Notes: generated by a model not told the origin, from the sequence alone. Counted from the first letter of the stretch, positions 26,687-36,136 are shown. The stretch is 64,000 bases of DNA from an uncultured Proteiniphilum sp. (GCF_937873925.1 NZ_CALNAT010000223.1:44493-108492); one strand, 5' to 3'. Program-made: numbers and translations.

Positions 26687-27589
26687 CTATTCTTTTTTCG
26701 CTATATAAATAACAGAACTTGCCTGCTCAAGATCAGATAAGGAGCGTAAAAAACCTGTTGTGCCGATCACGAACGCTCTGCCGTATTGGGTTAATAGGTT
26801 GCTTCCCCTGTATTTCTCACTCAGCAGGGAGATGTAAAAGGTATCCAGGGGCATGCGTACTCTCTTTACAATTTTCAGATGATGTTTGGTGAGCAGTTTT
26901 TCGACGCTGTCGGGGGAGAAATGCCAGAGATGCCGTGGAATATCATAGGCCGCCCACCACTCTTTATAGTATCCCGCATCGTAAGAGCGGCAGTTGGGAA
27001 GTGCAAGCACGATAATCCCTTCCGGAGTGATGATTTCTTTTATTTTGCTGATGATCTCATTTAGTTTTTCCAGATGTTCCAGTACGTGCCAGAGAGTTAC
27101 TGCGTCGAATGATGTGTTATTTATTTCCCAAAAACTATTTTCATCTTTCACTGTCAGGCCGGAGCGGATGGTTGCACTCTCGCGAGCCTTCTCATCTTTC
27201 TCAATGCCCGAAATAACCATTCCCCGTTCCTTTGCTGCCTGCAGGAAATAACCCGTACCGCAGCCGATATCCAGCAAACGGATGGGATTACCCGTTGCAT
27301 GGGCTTTCACCAGATCGACTTTCTTCTTCAGCATTCGTTTTCGGAAATGGTGATATAGCCGGTTGATCAGCCCTTTGTCCGAATCGGAATGGGAGATATA
27401 GTCCGGTGAGTCGTAATATCTGCCGATGGTATCTTCCGAGGGAAAGTGATTCGTAAATCGGAATCCGCAATGGGTACAATCAAAGAGAGTAAATACCTCC
27501 CCGCTTGAGAAATGATCAACAGCGTCAAAAGCTTTTTTCAAATCGTGGCTGCCGCAAACCGGGCAGCTTGTAATGGTGATGATAGACAT
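26687..27589 (-). CDS. class I SAM-dependent methyltransferase with N-terminal zinc ribbon
   Basis: 300 residues. The N-terminus has two Cys pairs (CPVCGSHDLK and CTHCGFRF) that could bind zinc. RLLDIGCGTGYFLQAAKERG is SAM motif I, VTLWHVLEHLEKL is the acidic/HVLEH block, and EGIIVLALPNCRSYDAGYYK with DIPRHLWHFSPDSVEKLL is typical of the Methyltransf_23 family. The substrate is unknown; relatives sit in O-antigen, lipid or tRNA contexts. Followed by merR. Confidence 0.88.
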   Translation of the reverse strand: MSIITITSCPVCGSHDLKKAFDAVDHFSSGEVFTLFDCTHCGFRFTNHFPSEDTIGRYYDSPDYISHSDSDKGLINRLYHHFRKRMLKKKVDLVKAHATGNPIRLLDIGCGTGYFLQAAKERGMVISGIEKDEKARESATIRSGLTVKDENSFWEINNTSFDAVTLWHVLEHLEKLNEIISKIKEIITPEGIIVLALPNCRSYDAGYYKEWWAAYDIPRHLWHFSPDSVEKLLTKHHLKIVKRVRMPLDTFYISLLSEKYRGSNLLTQYGRAFVIGTTGFLRSLSDLEQASSVIYIAKKE

Positions 27590-27609
27590 ATATCCGGATT
27601 AAACCGTTC

Positions 27610-27617
27610 CAAAAGTA
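27610..27617 (-). promoter_or_regulatory. -7 box of the methyltransferase-merR unit
   Basis: The minus strand reads TACTTTTG, 21 bases before the methyltransferase ATG. Confidence 0.55.
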
Positions 27618-27719
27618 CGACTATTCACGGGGAAAGACAAATTTTTTATTTGTTTCCCTGATTTCCTGAGAAGGTAGGGAAAAAGGGAGCAGTATTATGC
27701 CTGAAAAATAAGAAGAGAA

Positions 27720-28256
27720 TCACTTCGGTTTATCCTTGCTTGTTTTTGAACCGTTTTCCTTATTTTTTTCATATTGCACAAAAGAAATGTTCCCATCACC
27801 TTCTACGAATGCTTTTTTGATATCGCTGATGTTTTCAATCCCATTCTCTCTTAAGTGAGTCATTAATTCATCCTTGGTCAGGAGTTCTTTTCGCATATTT
27901 CTCAAATTAAGGTTACCTTCCTTAATAATCAGGAGGGGCGGATGCTCGAATATCCTTTGAAAGAATTTTGAATGATATGTCAACTGATTTACCCCGTGGT
28001 TGCAAAGCAGAAAAATAATCAACATCACAATTCCGTCTCCAACTGTGGTATAATCGCCCAGGGAATGGGCAGCTGCCTCCGTGAGCAGTAAAATAAAAAC
28101 CAGATCCATCGCCGTGAGCTCACCGGTGGTGCGCCGGGTCAGGATCCGAAGCATAAAAAGAATGAAAAAATAAAGAATAATCCCGCGGACTATCAACTCC
28201 ACCAAAGGGTATTCAGGAATAAAAACATCTTGCCAGTTTTCAGGTAAAAATTTCAT
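27720..28256 (-). CDS. DUF421 (YetF/YcaP-type) membrane protein
   Basis: 178 residues. Three N-terminal hydrophobic helices (LIVRGIILYFFILFMLRIL, LVFILLLTEAAAHSLGDY, GDGIVMLIIFLLCNHGVN) surround the conserved RTTGELTAMDLVF segment. A cytoplasmic DUF421 domain follows, with FQRIFEHPPLLIIKEGNLN, NMRKELLTKDELMTHLRENG and GNISFVQYEK. Function is unknown; Bacillus relatives are linked to sporulation or stress. It follows the Rieske-FAD gene by 84 bases on the same strand. Confidence 0.9.
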   Translation of the reverse strand: MKFLPENWQDVFIPEYPLVELIVRGIILYFFILFMLRILTRRTTGELTAMDLVFILLLTEAAAHSLGDYTTVGDGIVMLIIFLLCNHGVNQLTYHSKFFQRIFEHPPLLIIKEGNLNLRNMRKELLTKDELMTHLRENGIENISDIKKAFVEGDGNISFVQYEKNKENGSKTSKDKPK

Positions 28257-28340
28257 ATCGATTATATTAAGGATGAAACATACAGAATTATCCTCAAGTT
28301 GATCTCAAAAATCTACTGTCATATAAGGGTGTTTTTGAAA

Positions 28341-29885
28341 TTAGCCGAGGTCTAACCGTTCACTATCTTCCGGTGTCCCGACGTTTTTTAACTTCTTTAC
28401 TGCAGGCCCGGTTAATATTTCTCCATCAATTCCAAAGCGGGAACCGTGGCAAGGGCAATCCCATGATTTTTCTTCCCGGTTCCATTTAACGGTACATTGC
28501 AGGTGAGTGCACGCGCTCTCCAGAATATGGTTTATACCATTCCTATCTTTATATACAGCCACTAAGCTTCCTTCATAATTGATTAATTTTCCTTCGTCTT
28601 TTTCAAGGTTCGCCAATGTTTGCAATCTTTCAACCATGAATTTATCAAAGACTAAATGTTTAAAGACATCGGCGCCTTCTTTTACAACATTGCTAAAACC
28701 GGCAACGGGCTTTACGCGGGAGGGAGCAAAAAGGTCCTTGTACATGCTGTCTCCTGTTGTGATGAGATCGCTTAATGTTTTAGCGGCAAGGGTACCGAAA
28801 ATCATTCCGTTGCCACTATAACCTGTGGCGCAATACACATTCTCAGGACTTCCGGGAAGATGCCCGATATAAGGTAATCCATCTGCCGGTTCGTAAAATT
28901 GGGAGGACCATTTGTAAGCGACACGTTCGATATCGAAATACTGATCCACGTAATCTTTCAGCTTCTCGAAGCATTCATCTGTATTTTCAATATCCCCCGT
29001 TTTATGATCTTCTCCTCCTGCAATCAAATCTTCTTCGCCGTCGATCGTATGGGAGCGATAATAATGATAAGGCTCAAAAAGATCGTAGCCTAACGCTTGC
29101 GGATAATTATTGTTTTTAAGCTTCAATGCCAACACATAACTGCGGTAGGGAGCGTTTCTAAAATGCATAATATTTTTCCCCGGCGGTAAATGGGTCGCGT
29201 ATACCAGATGGTTGCAAACGATGTTTCCTTTGGTAGTGGAGACGACCAGATGATTTTCTTTTTTTTCCACTCCGGTAACCCTGCAACCTTCCACGATCAT
29301 TCCCCCTGAATTCATATATTCACTCAAAAGGCCCTTGATATATTTTAAGGGGTGAAACTGCGCCTGATCGGGAATTTCAACTATTTTGGTACAAGGTATT
29401 CCAAATGGATTTTTATCGGTTTCGTTCATCCCGATCCCCACTTGTCTGCTTCCTTCAACCAAATCATCGAGTATTTTTTCCTGTTCTTCATCCAATGAAA
29501 ACAGATAACCTGTCCTCGCTGAGTAATCACATTCTATGCCATAGTCGGTGATGTTTTGGCTTATAATTTCCAATGCTTCACGAGCGGCGTGCGCCAGTAA
29601 TTTTGCTTTTTCCAATCCAAAATCGCGGATCATTTCATCATAGGAGGCATCAAAAAAATTATTCAGATGAGCCGTTGTTCCGCCTGTAGTGCCGAAGCCT
29701 ATATTTGAGGCTTCCACTATGAGGCACTCAAAGCCTTTATTTTGAAGGCTAAAAGCGGTACTCACCCCCGTTATTCCGGCACCCGTTATCACGATATCAT
29801 AGTCGGTTTTCTGGCCGGCACTTCCGTCACCATACATCTCAACTTCCGATTGCCATAAGCTTTCTAATGCACCATCTCTCTTCAT
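28341..29885 (-). CDS. FAD-dependent oxidoreductase with C-terminal Rieske domain
   Basis: 514 residues. The N-terminal DAO-type FAD domain has the dinucleotide motif VITGAGITGVSTAFSLQNKG, TTGGTTAHLNNFFDASYDEM and the later YCATGYSGNGMIFGTLAAKT. Residues ~430-510 form a Rieske [2Fe-2S] domain with CTHLQC and CPCHGSRFGIDGEIL, which supply two Cys and two His ligands. The substrate is unknown; relatives are often annotated as glycine/amino-acid oxidase-like. It has no signal peptide and should act in the cytoplasm. It may be co-transcribed with the DUF421 gene, a pairing seen in stress-related loci (my inference). Confidence 0.9.
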   Translation of the reverse strand: MKRDGALESLWQSEVEMYGDGSAGQKTDYDIVITGAGITGVSTAFSLQNKGFECLIVEASNIGFGTTGGTTAHLNNFFDASYDEMIRDFGLEKAKLLAHAAREALEIISQNITDYGIECDYSARTGYLFSLDEEQEKILDDLVEGSRQVGIGMNETDKNPFGIPCTKIVEIPDQAQFHPLKYIKGLLSEYMNSGGMIVEGCRVTGVEKKENHLVVSTTKGNIVCNHLVYATHLPPGKNIMHFRNAPYRSYVLALKLKNNNYPQALGYDLFEPYHYYRSHTIDGEEDLIAGGEDHKTGDIENTDECFEKLKDYVDQYFDIERVAYKWSSQFYEPADGLPYIGHLPGSPENVYCATGYSGNGMIFGTLAAKTLSDLITTGDSMYKDLFAPSRVKPVAGFSNVVKEGADVFKHLVFDKFMVERLQTLANLEKDEGKLINYEGSLVAVYKDRNGINHILESACTHLQCTVKWNREEKSWDCPCHGSRFGIDGEILTGPAVKKLKNVGTPEDSERLDLG

Positions 29886-30065
29886 ATATCACTATTTTAA
29901 GGAAGTTATAAAAGGTAAATGGAAAAATATTACCTTTTGAGCCCATATGTTCGAGTTTTTAAAATACCTGATTAATTCCATGCATAGATAGAACAGTAGG
30001 TGGTTGTTTTTTGTTTCACACAGTTTTATTATTATACTTAATTAGGGTTTCCCCGGTATCATCAA

Positions 30066-30116
30066 AACCGGGTAATACACCCCGGCATAAGGTGGATTCC
30101 TTCTTTGGGATTTCCA
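30066..30116 (-). pseudogene. degenerate copy of the S24 repressor 3' end
   Basis: Plus-strand GGTAATACACCCCGGCATAA followed by GGTGGATTCC resembles GGTAATACATCCCAAAATAA followed by GGTGGATG inside the repressor gene (30238-30267). The copy lacks about ten bases after that. It lies about 75 bases beyond the repressor stop and has no open frame. The rest of the 305-base gap (29886-30190) shows nothing else. Confidence 0.55.
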
Positions 30117-30190
30117 ATTTATTCTTAATAATTCACTGGTAATGAATTTCTTGTACTACTGTTTATTTTTGAGTTAAGACAGTTTCCCTT

Positions 30191-30940
30191 TCAAACAGTT
30201 TGTGTAGCGGTTGGCATTATCCCTTCGCCGAATTCCCTGGTAATACATCCCAAAATAAGGTGGATGTTACGGATATCTTTCTTGGGGATTTTCACGGGTT
30301 CATGTATAAGTCGTCCGTCCGGATATGTTTTCAGGTTGGAACTATAGCCGATGAGAAAGTCTTCCCCTCCGTCCTGCAAGCGTTTTGTAATTGCAATTTC
30401 GCTTGTCTCCACATAATAGTTCCGCCCCCATATGATAAACCCTAAATCAATTGCGCGCTTAAGTATAAGAATGGAACCCGATGGATATTCGGGCATGCTG
30501 TCGCCATAATGGCGGATGGCTGATGTTGCTTCCGGGAACAGATCTCCTGTATCGATCCACTCATTTACCCTATTGTGTGACAGCTTTGTGTTGGATCCCC
30601 TTTCGTTGTTCCTGCCGGTATCCGAAACATTATCCTGCAAGGGTATCTTTTTTTGCGGTGATAGGTTGACAAACGGGTTGTTCTCTCCGGTTATTTCCGG
30701 AACTTGTTTTTCATAGGTACTGATATACTTTAATAAATCATTATGATTTATGTCGAAAGTTTCGCAAAGTTTAAGCGTCAATTTTTCCGAAGCGCCTCTT
30801 TCCGTATTTTTTATCAGATTAAGATACTGAGGTTTAATACCCAGTGAAGCAGCTATCTCGGTATACGGAATGCCTTTTTCCTTTAGACCTTCTATTTGGT
30901 CTATAAACCACCCTTTTCGTATCTTTGCAATATTTAACAT
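30191..30940 (-). CDS. XRE-type repressor with S24/LexA-like C-terminal domain
   Basis: 249 residues. The N-terminal HTH is KGIPYTEIAASLGIKPQYLN followed by LIKNTERGASEKLTLKLCET. A charged linker follows, and then an S24 peptidase-like domain with HYGDSMPEYPSGSILILK (nucleophile Ser) and ETSEIAITKRL (general base Lys), the CI/LexA self-cleavage arrangement. Such proteins repress phage or mobile-element promoters until DNA damage. It faces a small HTH gene across 114 bases that hold a palindromic operator, and a near-identical operator lies in its own coding region. Confidence 0.9.
   Translation of the reverse strand: MLNIAKIRKGWFIDQIEGLKEKGIPYTEIAASLGIKPQYLNLIKNTERGASEKLTLKLCETFDINHNDLLKYISTYEKQVPEITGENNPFVNLSPQKKIPLQDNVSDTGRNNERGSNTKLSHNRVNEWIDTGDLFPEATSAIRHYGDSMPEYPSGSILILKRAIDLGFIIWGRNYYVETSEIAITKRLQDGGEDFLIGYSSNLKTYPDGRLIHEPVKIPKKDIRNIHLILGCITREFGEGIMPTATQTV
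30733..30751. promoter_or_regulatory. candidate operator O2 inside the repressor gene
   Basis: ATAAATCATTATGATTTAT, two perfect 7-base arms with a 5-base spacer. It has the same arms and the same upstream TTTA as the site at 30976-30994. Confidence 0.5.
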
Positions 30941-30975
30941 AAAAATAAATCAAAAAGATATGTTTTTCTTGTTTA

Positions 30976-30994
30976 ATAAATCGTAATGATTTAT
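30976..30994. promoter_or_regulatory. candidate operator O1 between the divergent regulators
   Basis: ATAAATCGTAATGATTTAT, with arms ATAAATC and GATTTAT. It overlaps the -7 box (30992-30999) of the small HTH gene, so a bound repressor would block RNA polymerase. Confidence 0.6.
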
Positions 30995-30999
30995 CTTTG
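30992..30999 (+). promoter_or_regulatory. -7 box of the small HTH gene
   Basis: TATCTTTG on the plus strand, 55 bases before the ATG at 31055. It overlaps operator O1 by three bases. Confidence 0.6.
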
Positions 31000-31054
31000 T
31001 GACTTTCGATTTAGAAAGCGACGATAAAGATACAAAAATTTCAAGGAAAAATAT

Positions 31055-31231
31055 ATGGGAGAGATACTAATGAAACACGGAGAACGAAGAGAGATCGCTA
31101 AGATGCTTAATATTAGCGAAGTGACTGTTCGTAATGCATTGAAAGGGCGTACACAAAGTGAATTATCGGAACGAATAAGAAAGATCGCCCTTCAGAGAGG
31201 GGGTATTGAGGTGAATGGTACGAACCTGTAG
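31055..31231 (+). CDS. small helix-turn-helix protein, 58 residues
   Basis: Translation from the ATG at 31055 gives MGEILMKHGERREIAKMLNI, SEVTVRNALKGRTQSELSER, then IRKIALQRGGIEVNGTNL and TAG at 31229-31231. IAKMLNISEVTVRNALKG is a LacI/Cro-like HTH. It is transcribed divergently from the S24 repressor, from a promoter overlapping the operator, which gives a Cro-like arrangement. The partner role is inferred; the HTH is clear from sequence. Confidence 0.75.
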   Translation: MGEILMKHGERREIAKMLNISEVTVRNALKGRTQSELSERIRKIALQRGGIEVNGTNL

Positions 31232-31319
31232 ATGTATAGATTTTACATAACGTTATTTAAACTCAATGAGGGTGATCATACATCATTATTAAATCTACAC
31301 TAACCTAAAAAAATCAGAA

Positions 31320-32774
31320 ATGCTTAAAAAATTTCAAAAAAAGGTTTCAGCAGGTTTTATTGCAATTTTAATTGTAATAGGCTGTGCCGCTACAAGTTGT
31401 AGTCAGGATGGAGGGTACGAGGGAGCTGCGCCTGCCGTACCCACTGATCCTTCCAAGCCGGTGATCTTCACCGATTTCTCTCCAAAAGAAGGCGCTGTGC
31501 GCACTTTAATATTCATTGAAGGGAGTAATTTTGGAACAGATGTTTCGAAAATTGAAGTATCCATCGGAGGTGTATCCGCTCCTGTTATCGGTTCTTCGGG
31601 GACGAAAATCTGTGCGATGGCTCCCAGGCGCTCCAGTAGGGGCGATGTAGTTGTCAGGATTATGGATGAGAATAGTGAAGTTGTAAAGGAACATCAGTTT
31701 GAAGATCTGTTTACGCTTCAGGCGGCTTTACAGGTGAATACACTCACCGGTAAGGTGGATCCGCAAACCAATACCTCCAGCATTATCAACGGATCATTTG
31801 AAGAAGCTGAATTTCAAAATCCCTGGTGGTTGGAATTCGATATAGATGAAGAGGGCAATAAGATTATCTATTGTATAGATGCAGAAGGTATGGCGGCACT
31901 CCGGAAGATCAATCTGACTACAAGAGAGGTTTCCACTGTATTTATGAAAGGACAGGCCGGTGTTCAGAATGTGAAATCGATGTTGTTCGACACACCGACA
32001 AGAGATACGCTCTTCTTTGTAGATGACCACGGACGTGGAAACTGGAACGACAGGCACCAAATGCCGCATATGTTTTACGCTCTTCGTAACGAATCGTTCA
32101 GAAGGGTGTATCCCTATCTGTATGCCCAGACATCTTATTCCGCTGTTTCAATGAGCGATGGCACCCTTTTCTATAATACATGGCAGTCATCAGAAGTATA
32201 TAAAGCGCGTCAGGTATTTGACGAAGCCGCCCAGATGTGGGATGGAAAAGCGCTGTTTAGTGTCAGGGCCAATTCCAGTGACCATGTGTTTATGATCAGG
32301 CATCCGGATGATCTTTACGTATATATGACCGGATTTAACGGAGTATACAGGTGTGCATACGATAAAACAACGAAAGAGCTGGTTTCATCCGTACTCCATG
32401 TGGGAGATATAGGCGGCGGAGCCGGATATGCCGACGCTCCGGGAAGTTCCGCCCGGTTCAATCGTCCACGCCAGGGGGTATTTGTGAAGAACAACGAGTA
32501 CGTAGCGCAAGGAAAAACAGATGTATACGACTTCTATCTGTGTGATCATAATAACAATGCGATCCGGAAGGTTACACCCGACGGTGAAGTCAGCACATTT
32601 GCAGGGCGCGGCAGTGTAGGTATTGATGGCCAAGTATGGGGTTGGATCGATGGGGAAGCCCGGGAAACAGCCCGTTTCCGGGAACCAACCGGTATCTGTT
32701 ATGATGAAGAAGAAGAAATATTCTATGTGGCAGACCGTGAAAACAAACGTATACGCACTATTTCAGTAGAATAA
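31320..32774 (+). CDS. IPT/TIG and NHL-repeat lipoprotein of the SusCD locus
   Basis: 484 residues. The signal region MLKKFQKKVSAGFIAILIVI ends in candidate lipobox cysteines Cys22 and Cys27 (GCAATSC). An IPT/TIG immunoglobulin-like domain follows: VIFTDFSPKEGAVRTLIFIE with GSNFGTDVSKIEVSIGG. The rest is an NHL-type beta-propeller with repeated blocks such as SARFNRPRQGVFV, DHNNNAIRKVTPDGEVSTFA and YVADRENKRIRTIS. Proteins of this build accompany SusC/SusD pairs and are expected on the cell surface, where they probably bind glycan. It precedes susC by 199 bases, a gap that holds palindromic elements. Confidence 0.88.
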   Translation: MLKKFQKKVSAGFIAILIVIGCAATSCSQDGGYEGAAPAVPTDPSKPVIFTDFSPKEGAVRTLIFIEGSNFGTDVSKIEVSIGGVSAPVIGSSGTKICAMAPRRSSRGDVVVRIMDENSEVVKEHQFEDLFTLQAALQVNTLTGKVDPQTNTSSIINGSFEEAEFQNPWWLEFDIDEEGNKIIYCIDAEGMAALRKINLTTREVSTVFMKGQAGVQNVKSMLFDTPTRDTLFFVDDHGRGNWNDRHQMPHMFYALRNESFRRVYPYLYAQTSYSAVSMSDGTLFYNTWQSSEVYKARQVFDEAAQMWDGKALFSVRANSSDHVFMIRHPDDLYVYMTGFNGVYRCAYDKTTKELVSSVLHVGDIGGGAGYADAPGSSARFNRPRQGVFVKNNEYVAQGKTDVYDFYLCDHNNNAIRKVTPDGEVSTFAGRGSVGIDGQVWGWIDGEARETARFREPTGICYDEEEEIFYVADRENKRIRTISVE

Positions 32775-32783
32775 ACCAAAGGG

Positions 32784-32887
32784 AACTTTTTGATAAACGA
32801 TTTACAGAAGACGAATTTATTCGGAATGTTTTCGATAAGCGAGCACAGAGAAAAAACTTGTTTTTACTATGTCAAGCGCAGAAAACA
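32784..32887 (-). repeat. dispersed palindromic element, full copy plus partial tandem copy
   Basis: The full copy at 32827-32887 has perfect arms TGTTTTC and GAAAACA, with TAAGCG, CACAGAG and AAAAAACTTGTTTTTA inside. A partial copy (ATAAACGATTTACAGAAGAC) precedes it from 32792. It begins 10 bases after the stop of the IPT/NHL gene. It lies in the opposite DNA orientation to the copies at 21.7, 43.6 and 51.7 kb, but in the same orientation relative to transcription. Confidence 0.8.
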
Positions 32888-32973
32888 ATTAAGTTTACTT
32901 GAATCTGTTATCGTGCGAAAAAGGAAATAGTCGAATGTAAATGAAAAACCAGAAGGAATAAAAACACGAAAAA

Positions 32974-35900
32974 ATGAAGAAATATATTCTATCCGTTTTA
33001 TGCTTAATTATATATGTAATGGGCGTATCTGCTCAAAAAAAGACTGTCGAAGTCTCCGGTACCATTATTGATTCAGAAGGTTTTCCGATGATTGGCGCGA
33101 CCGTTATCGTAAAGGATAAGCCAGGGTTGGGAGTGGCTTCTGACATCGACGGAAAATACAAAATAAAGCTTGAATCCTTTCAGTATCTCGTATTCTCTTA
33201 CCTTGGTTATGAAAGCCAGGAGCATTTGGTAAAAGACGAAGATATGATACTTGATATCACGATGCAAGAATCAAAAGCTACCGCGCTTGACGAAGTGACA
33301 ATTACGGGTATGGGGCCCCAGAAGAAGGTGACCGTAACAGGAGCAATCACCACCGTTGATGTGGGGACTTTGAGGACACCGGTTTCCAGCATTACCAATG
33401 CTTTAGCCGGGAATGTTGCCGGGGTTTTGGCCATGCAGCGTTCAGGGCAGCCGGGAGACAATACTTCCGAATTCTGGATACGCGGGATCTCCACTTTCGG
33501 GGGTAGTTCCAGTGCTTTGATCCTGGTTGACGGATTTGAACGGAGTATGGATGAGCTCAATATCGAAGATATCGAATCTTTCTCGGTACTGAAGGATGCC
33601 TCTGCCACGGCAATCTACGGCTCGCGCGGTGCGAATGGGGTTATACTGATCAACACAAAAAGAGGGAATGAAGGAAAGGTGGAAGTGAATGCCAAATCGG
33701 AATATACCTGGACCACCCGTACCCGGACACCTAAATTCGTAGATGGTTTAAAGTATGCTTCCATGGCGAACGAGGCGCGTACTACCCGCAATCAAAGGCC
33801 TGTTTATTCCGATCAGGAGTTGATGATGATCGAGGAACAGTTGGATCCTGATATTTATCCGAATGTGGACTGGATGGATCTTTTATTAAAGGACGGTGCA
33901 CCTACCTACCGCTCTTCCGTGAGTGTGAAAGGGGGAGGATCGAAAGCCCGGTATTATCTATCCGGAAGCTTCCTTGATGAAGGAGGAATGTATCATGTGG
34001 ACAAGACGATGAAAGAATATGATACCAATGCCAATTATCAGCGTTATAACTATCGTCTGAACATGGACATGAACATAACCACCTCAACCCTTATCCAGGT
34101 AGGTATCGGCGGAGCGCTGGAAAAAACGAATCGTTCCGGCGCGGTCAGCACTGACGATATCTGGTATTCGATATTTGGCTATAATCCAATTACGATGCCG
34201 GTGATGTATTCGAACGGATATGTACCTGTCATGGTGACAGAAGGTACGATAACATCATCGTGGGAAGCTACCTATAATCCGTGGACAGCCGCTACGCAAA
34301 CAGGATATTCCGAGATATGGCAAAACACCATCAATTCGAATATCACATTAGAGCAAAAGCTTGATTTCATCACTGAAGGATTGAAATTTACAGGGCGTTT
34401 CGGATACGATACGTATAATTACAATTATATACAACGCCGGAAAAACCCCGAGATGTGGAGAGCTGAACGTCAGCGTGATTCAGACGGGAGGATTGTATTT
34501 AACCGCTTGGTTCCGGAACGTTTAATGTCCCAGGGTTCTTCAGCGTCAGGCGACAGAAAGGAGTTCGTCGAAGCCGAATTGTCTTATGGGAGAACTTTCG
34601 GGGATCACAGCATTGGCAGTGTCCTCAAATATACACAAGATAATTATGTAAATACCTCCAGCATCGGTGGGGATATCATGCAAGGGATCGCCCGGCGTCA
34701 CCAGGGATTGGCAGGGAATTTCTCTTATGGGTATATGAATCGCTATTTGCTTAACTACAATTTTGGGTACAACGGTTCGGAAAACTTTGCCAAAGGGCAC
34801 CAATTCGGATTCTTCCCCGCTTATTCAGCCGCATGGAACATAGCGGAGGAAAGTTTTGTGAAAGACAATATCGAGTGGTTAGGCATGTTCAAGATCCGCT
34901 ATTCTTACGGAGAGGTTGGTACCGACAACTCTTCTTCACGTTTTCCTTATCTGGCCGATTTTGGAAATTACAGCCGGAATACGCCTGCAGGAGATCAGGA
35001 GATATATTACAACTGGGGTGACTTGAACAGCGTATTCGGATATCCGGGTTTGACCTATACACGTGTATCTTCCAATAATGTAACCTGGGAAATTGCTAAA
35101 AAGCATGATTTGGGGATGGACTTATACCTTTGGGGTGATAAGTTCGGTCTGACAGTGGACTATTTCGATGAAAAACGGGAGGGGATCTATATGACCAGAT
35201 CCTATTTACCGGATATGGTCGGTATACAGGGGCAGAATCCTTCAGCAAATGTGGGAAGTGTCAAGACAAAAGGGTTCGACGGTAACTTTAAATTTGATCA
35301 AAGGATAGGAGAGGTTGGATTGCAGGTACGAGGGAATTTTACGTATAGCAAAAACGAAATTACCGAAGCCGATGAAATGGTAAACCGTTATCCATACCTT
35401 CGTCGTACCGGATATCGTGTTGATCAGGCAAAAGGGTTGGTCGCTTTAGGCCTTTTCAAAGATTATGACGATATCCGGAATAGCCCCCGTCAGGATTTCG
35501 CCGATGCCAGGGACGTGATGCCCGGTGACATCAAATACAAGGATATAAACGGAGACGGTATTATTAACAACGATGATGTTGTACCGATTGGCGCTACCAC
35601 ACGGCCGAATCTGATTTATGGTCTGGGTCTATCCGCACAGTGGAAAGATTTTGACTTTAACTTGCATTTCCAGGGTGCCGGAAAATCTCATTTCTTCATC
35701 GATGGATTTACCGTTTATCCGTTCGTTAATGGAGAATGGGGGAATATACTCGAAGAGATGGCCAATTCCAACCGTTGGATTTTGGGTGTCAACGAAGATC
35801 CGAATGCCGAATATCCACGATTGAGCTATGGTGGTAACGCCAACAATTACCGTGCATCCACTTATTGGCTGCGGGATGGTTCTTATCTGCGATTGAAGAC

Positions 35901-36096
35901 ACTGGAAATGGGCTATACATTACCCAAGGTACTTACCACCAAGCTACACCTGGGTAAAGTGCGGGTACATGTTATCGGTCAAAATTTATTGACATTCTCA
36001 AAATTCAACTTATGGGATCCCGAAATGGGAAGCTCCAATGGAATGAAATATCCGTTGGGAAAAACCGTGACATTCGGATTAACCGTTAATATTTAA
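32974..36096 (+). CDS. SusC-family TonB-dependent outer-membrane transporter
   Basis: 1040 residues. The signal peptide MKKYILSVLCLIIYVMGVSA is followed by a carboxypeptidase-regulatory-like domain (GTIIDSEGFPMIGATVIVKD), a TonB plug (WIRGISTFGGSSSALILVDG, SATAIYGSRGANGVILINTK) and a 22-strand barrel. A calcium-loop-like DINGDGIINNDD occurs near residue 865. It imports oligosaccharides or peptides across the outer membrane with its SusD lid, using TonB energy. No SusR-like or hybrid two-component regulator is adjacent, and the nearest glycoside hydrolase genes lie 18 kb away, so the substrate is unknown. Confidence 0.97.
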   Translation: MKKYILSVLCLIIYVMGVSAQKKTVEVSGTIIDSEGFPMIGATVIVKDKPGLGVASDIDGKYKIKLESFQYLVFSYLGYESQEHLVKDEDMILDITMQESKATALDEVTITGMGPQKKVTVTGAITTVDVGTLRTPVSSITNALAGNVAGVLAMQRSGQPGDNTSEFWIRGISTFGGSSSALILVDGFERSMDELNIEDIESFSVLKDASATAIYGSRGANGVILINTKRGNEGKVEVNAKSEYTWTTRTRTPKFVDGLKYASMANEARTTRNQRPVYSDQELMMIEEQLDPDIYPNVDWMDLLLKDGAPTYRSSVSVKGGGSKARYYLSGSFLDEGGMYHVDKTMKEYDTNANYQRYNYRLNMDMNITTSTLIQVGIGGALEKTNRSGAVSTDDIWYSIFGYNPITMPVMYSNGYVPVMVTEGTITSSWEATYNPWTAATQTGYSEIWQNTINSNITLEQKLDFITEGLKFTGRFGYDTYNYNYIQRRKNPEMWRAERQRDSDGRIVFNRLVPERLMSQGSSASGDRKEFVEAELSYGRTFGDHSIGSVLKYTQDNYVNTSSIGGDIMQGIARRHQGLAGNFSYGYMNRYLLNYNFGYNGSENFAKGHQFGFFPAYSAAWNIAEESFVKDNIEWLGMFKIRYSYGEVGTDNSSSRFPYLADFGNYSRNTPAGDQEIYYNWGDLNSVFGYPGLTYTRVSSNNVTWEIAKKHDLGMDLYLWGDKFGLTVDYFDEKREGIYMTRSYLPDMVGIQGQNPSANVGSVKTKGFDGNFKFDQRIGEVGLQVRGNFTYSKNEITEADEMVNRYPYLRRTGYRVDQAKGLVALGLFKDYDDIRNSPRQDFADARDVMPGDIKYKDINGDGIINNDDVVPIGATTRPNLIYGLGLSAQWKDFDFNLHFQGAGKSHFFIDGFTVYPFVNGEWGNILEEMANSNRWILGVNEDPNAEYPRLSYGGNANNYRASTYWLRDGSYLRLKTLEMGYTLPKVLTTKLHLGKVRVHVIGQNLLTFSKFNLWDPEMGSSNGMKYPLGKTVTFGLTVNI

Positions 36097-36136
36097 ATTG
36101 TTCCATTCCCCATATTTTAATGAAAAAAATAATCGT

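Noticed and set aside
27640..27700. Hairpin CCCT...AGGG after the DUF421 gene as a terminator
   Set aside because: Short broken stem and no T-run on the transcribed strand.
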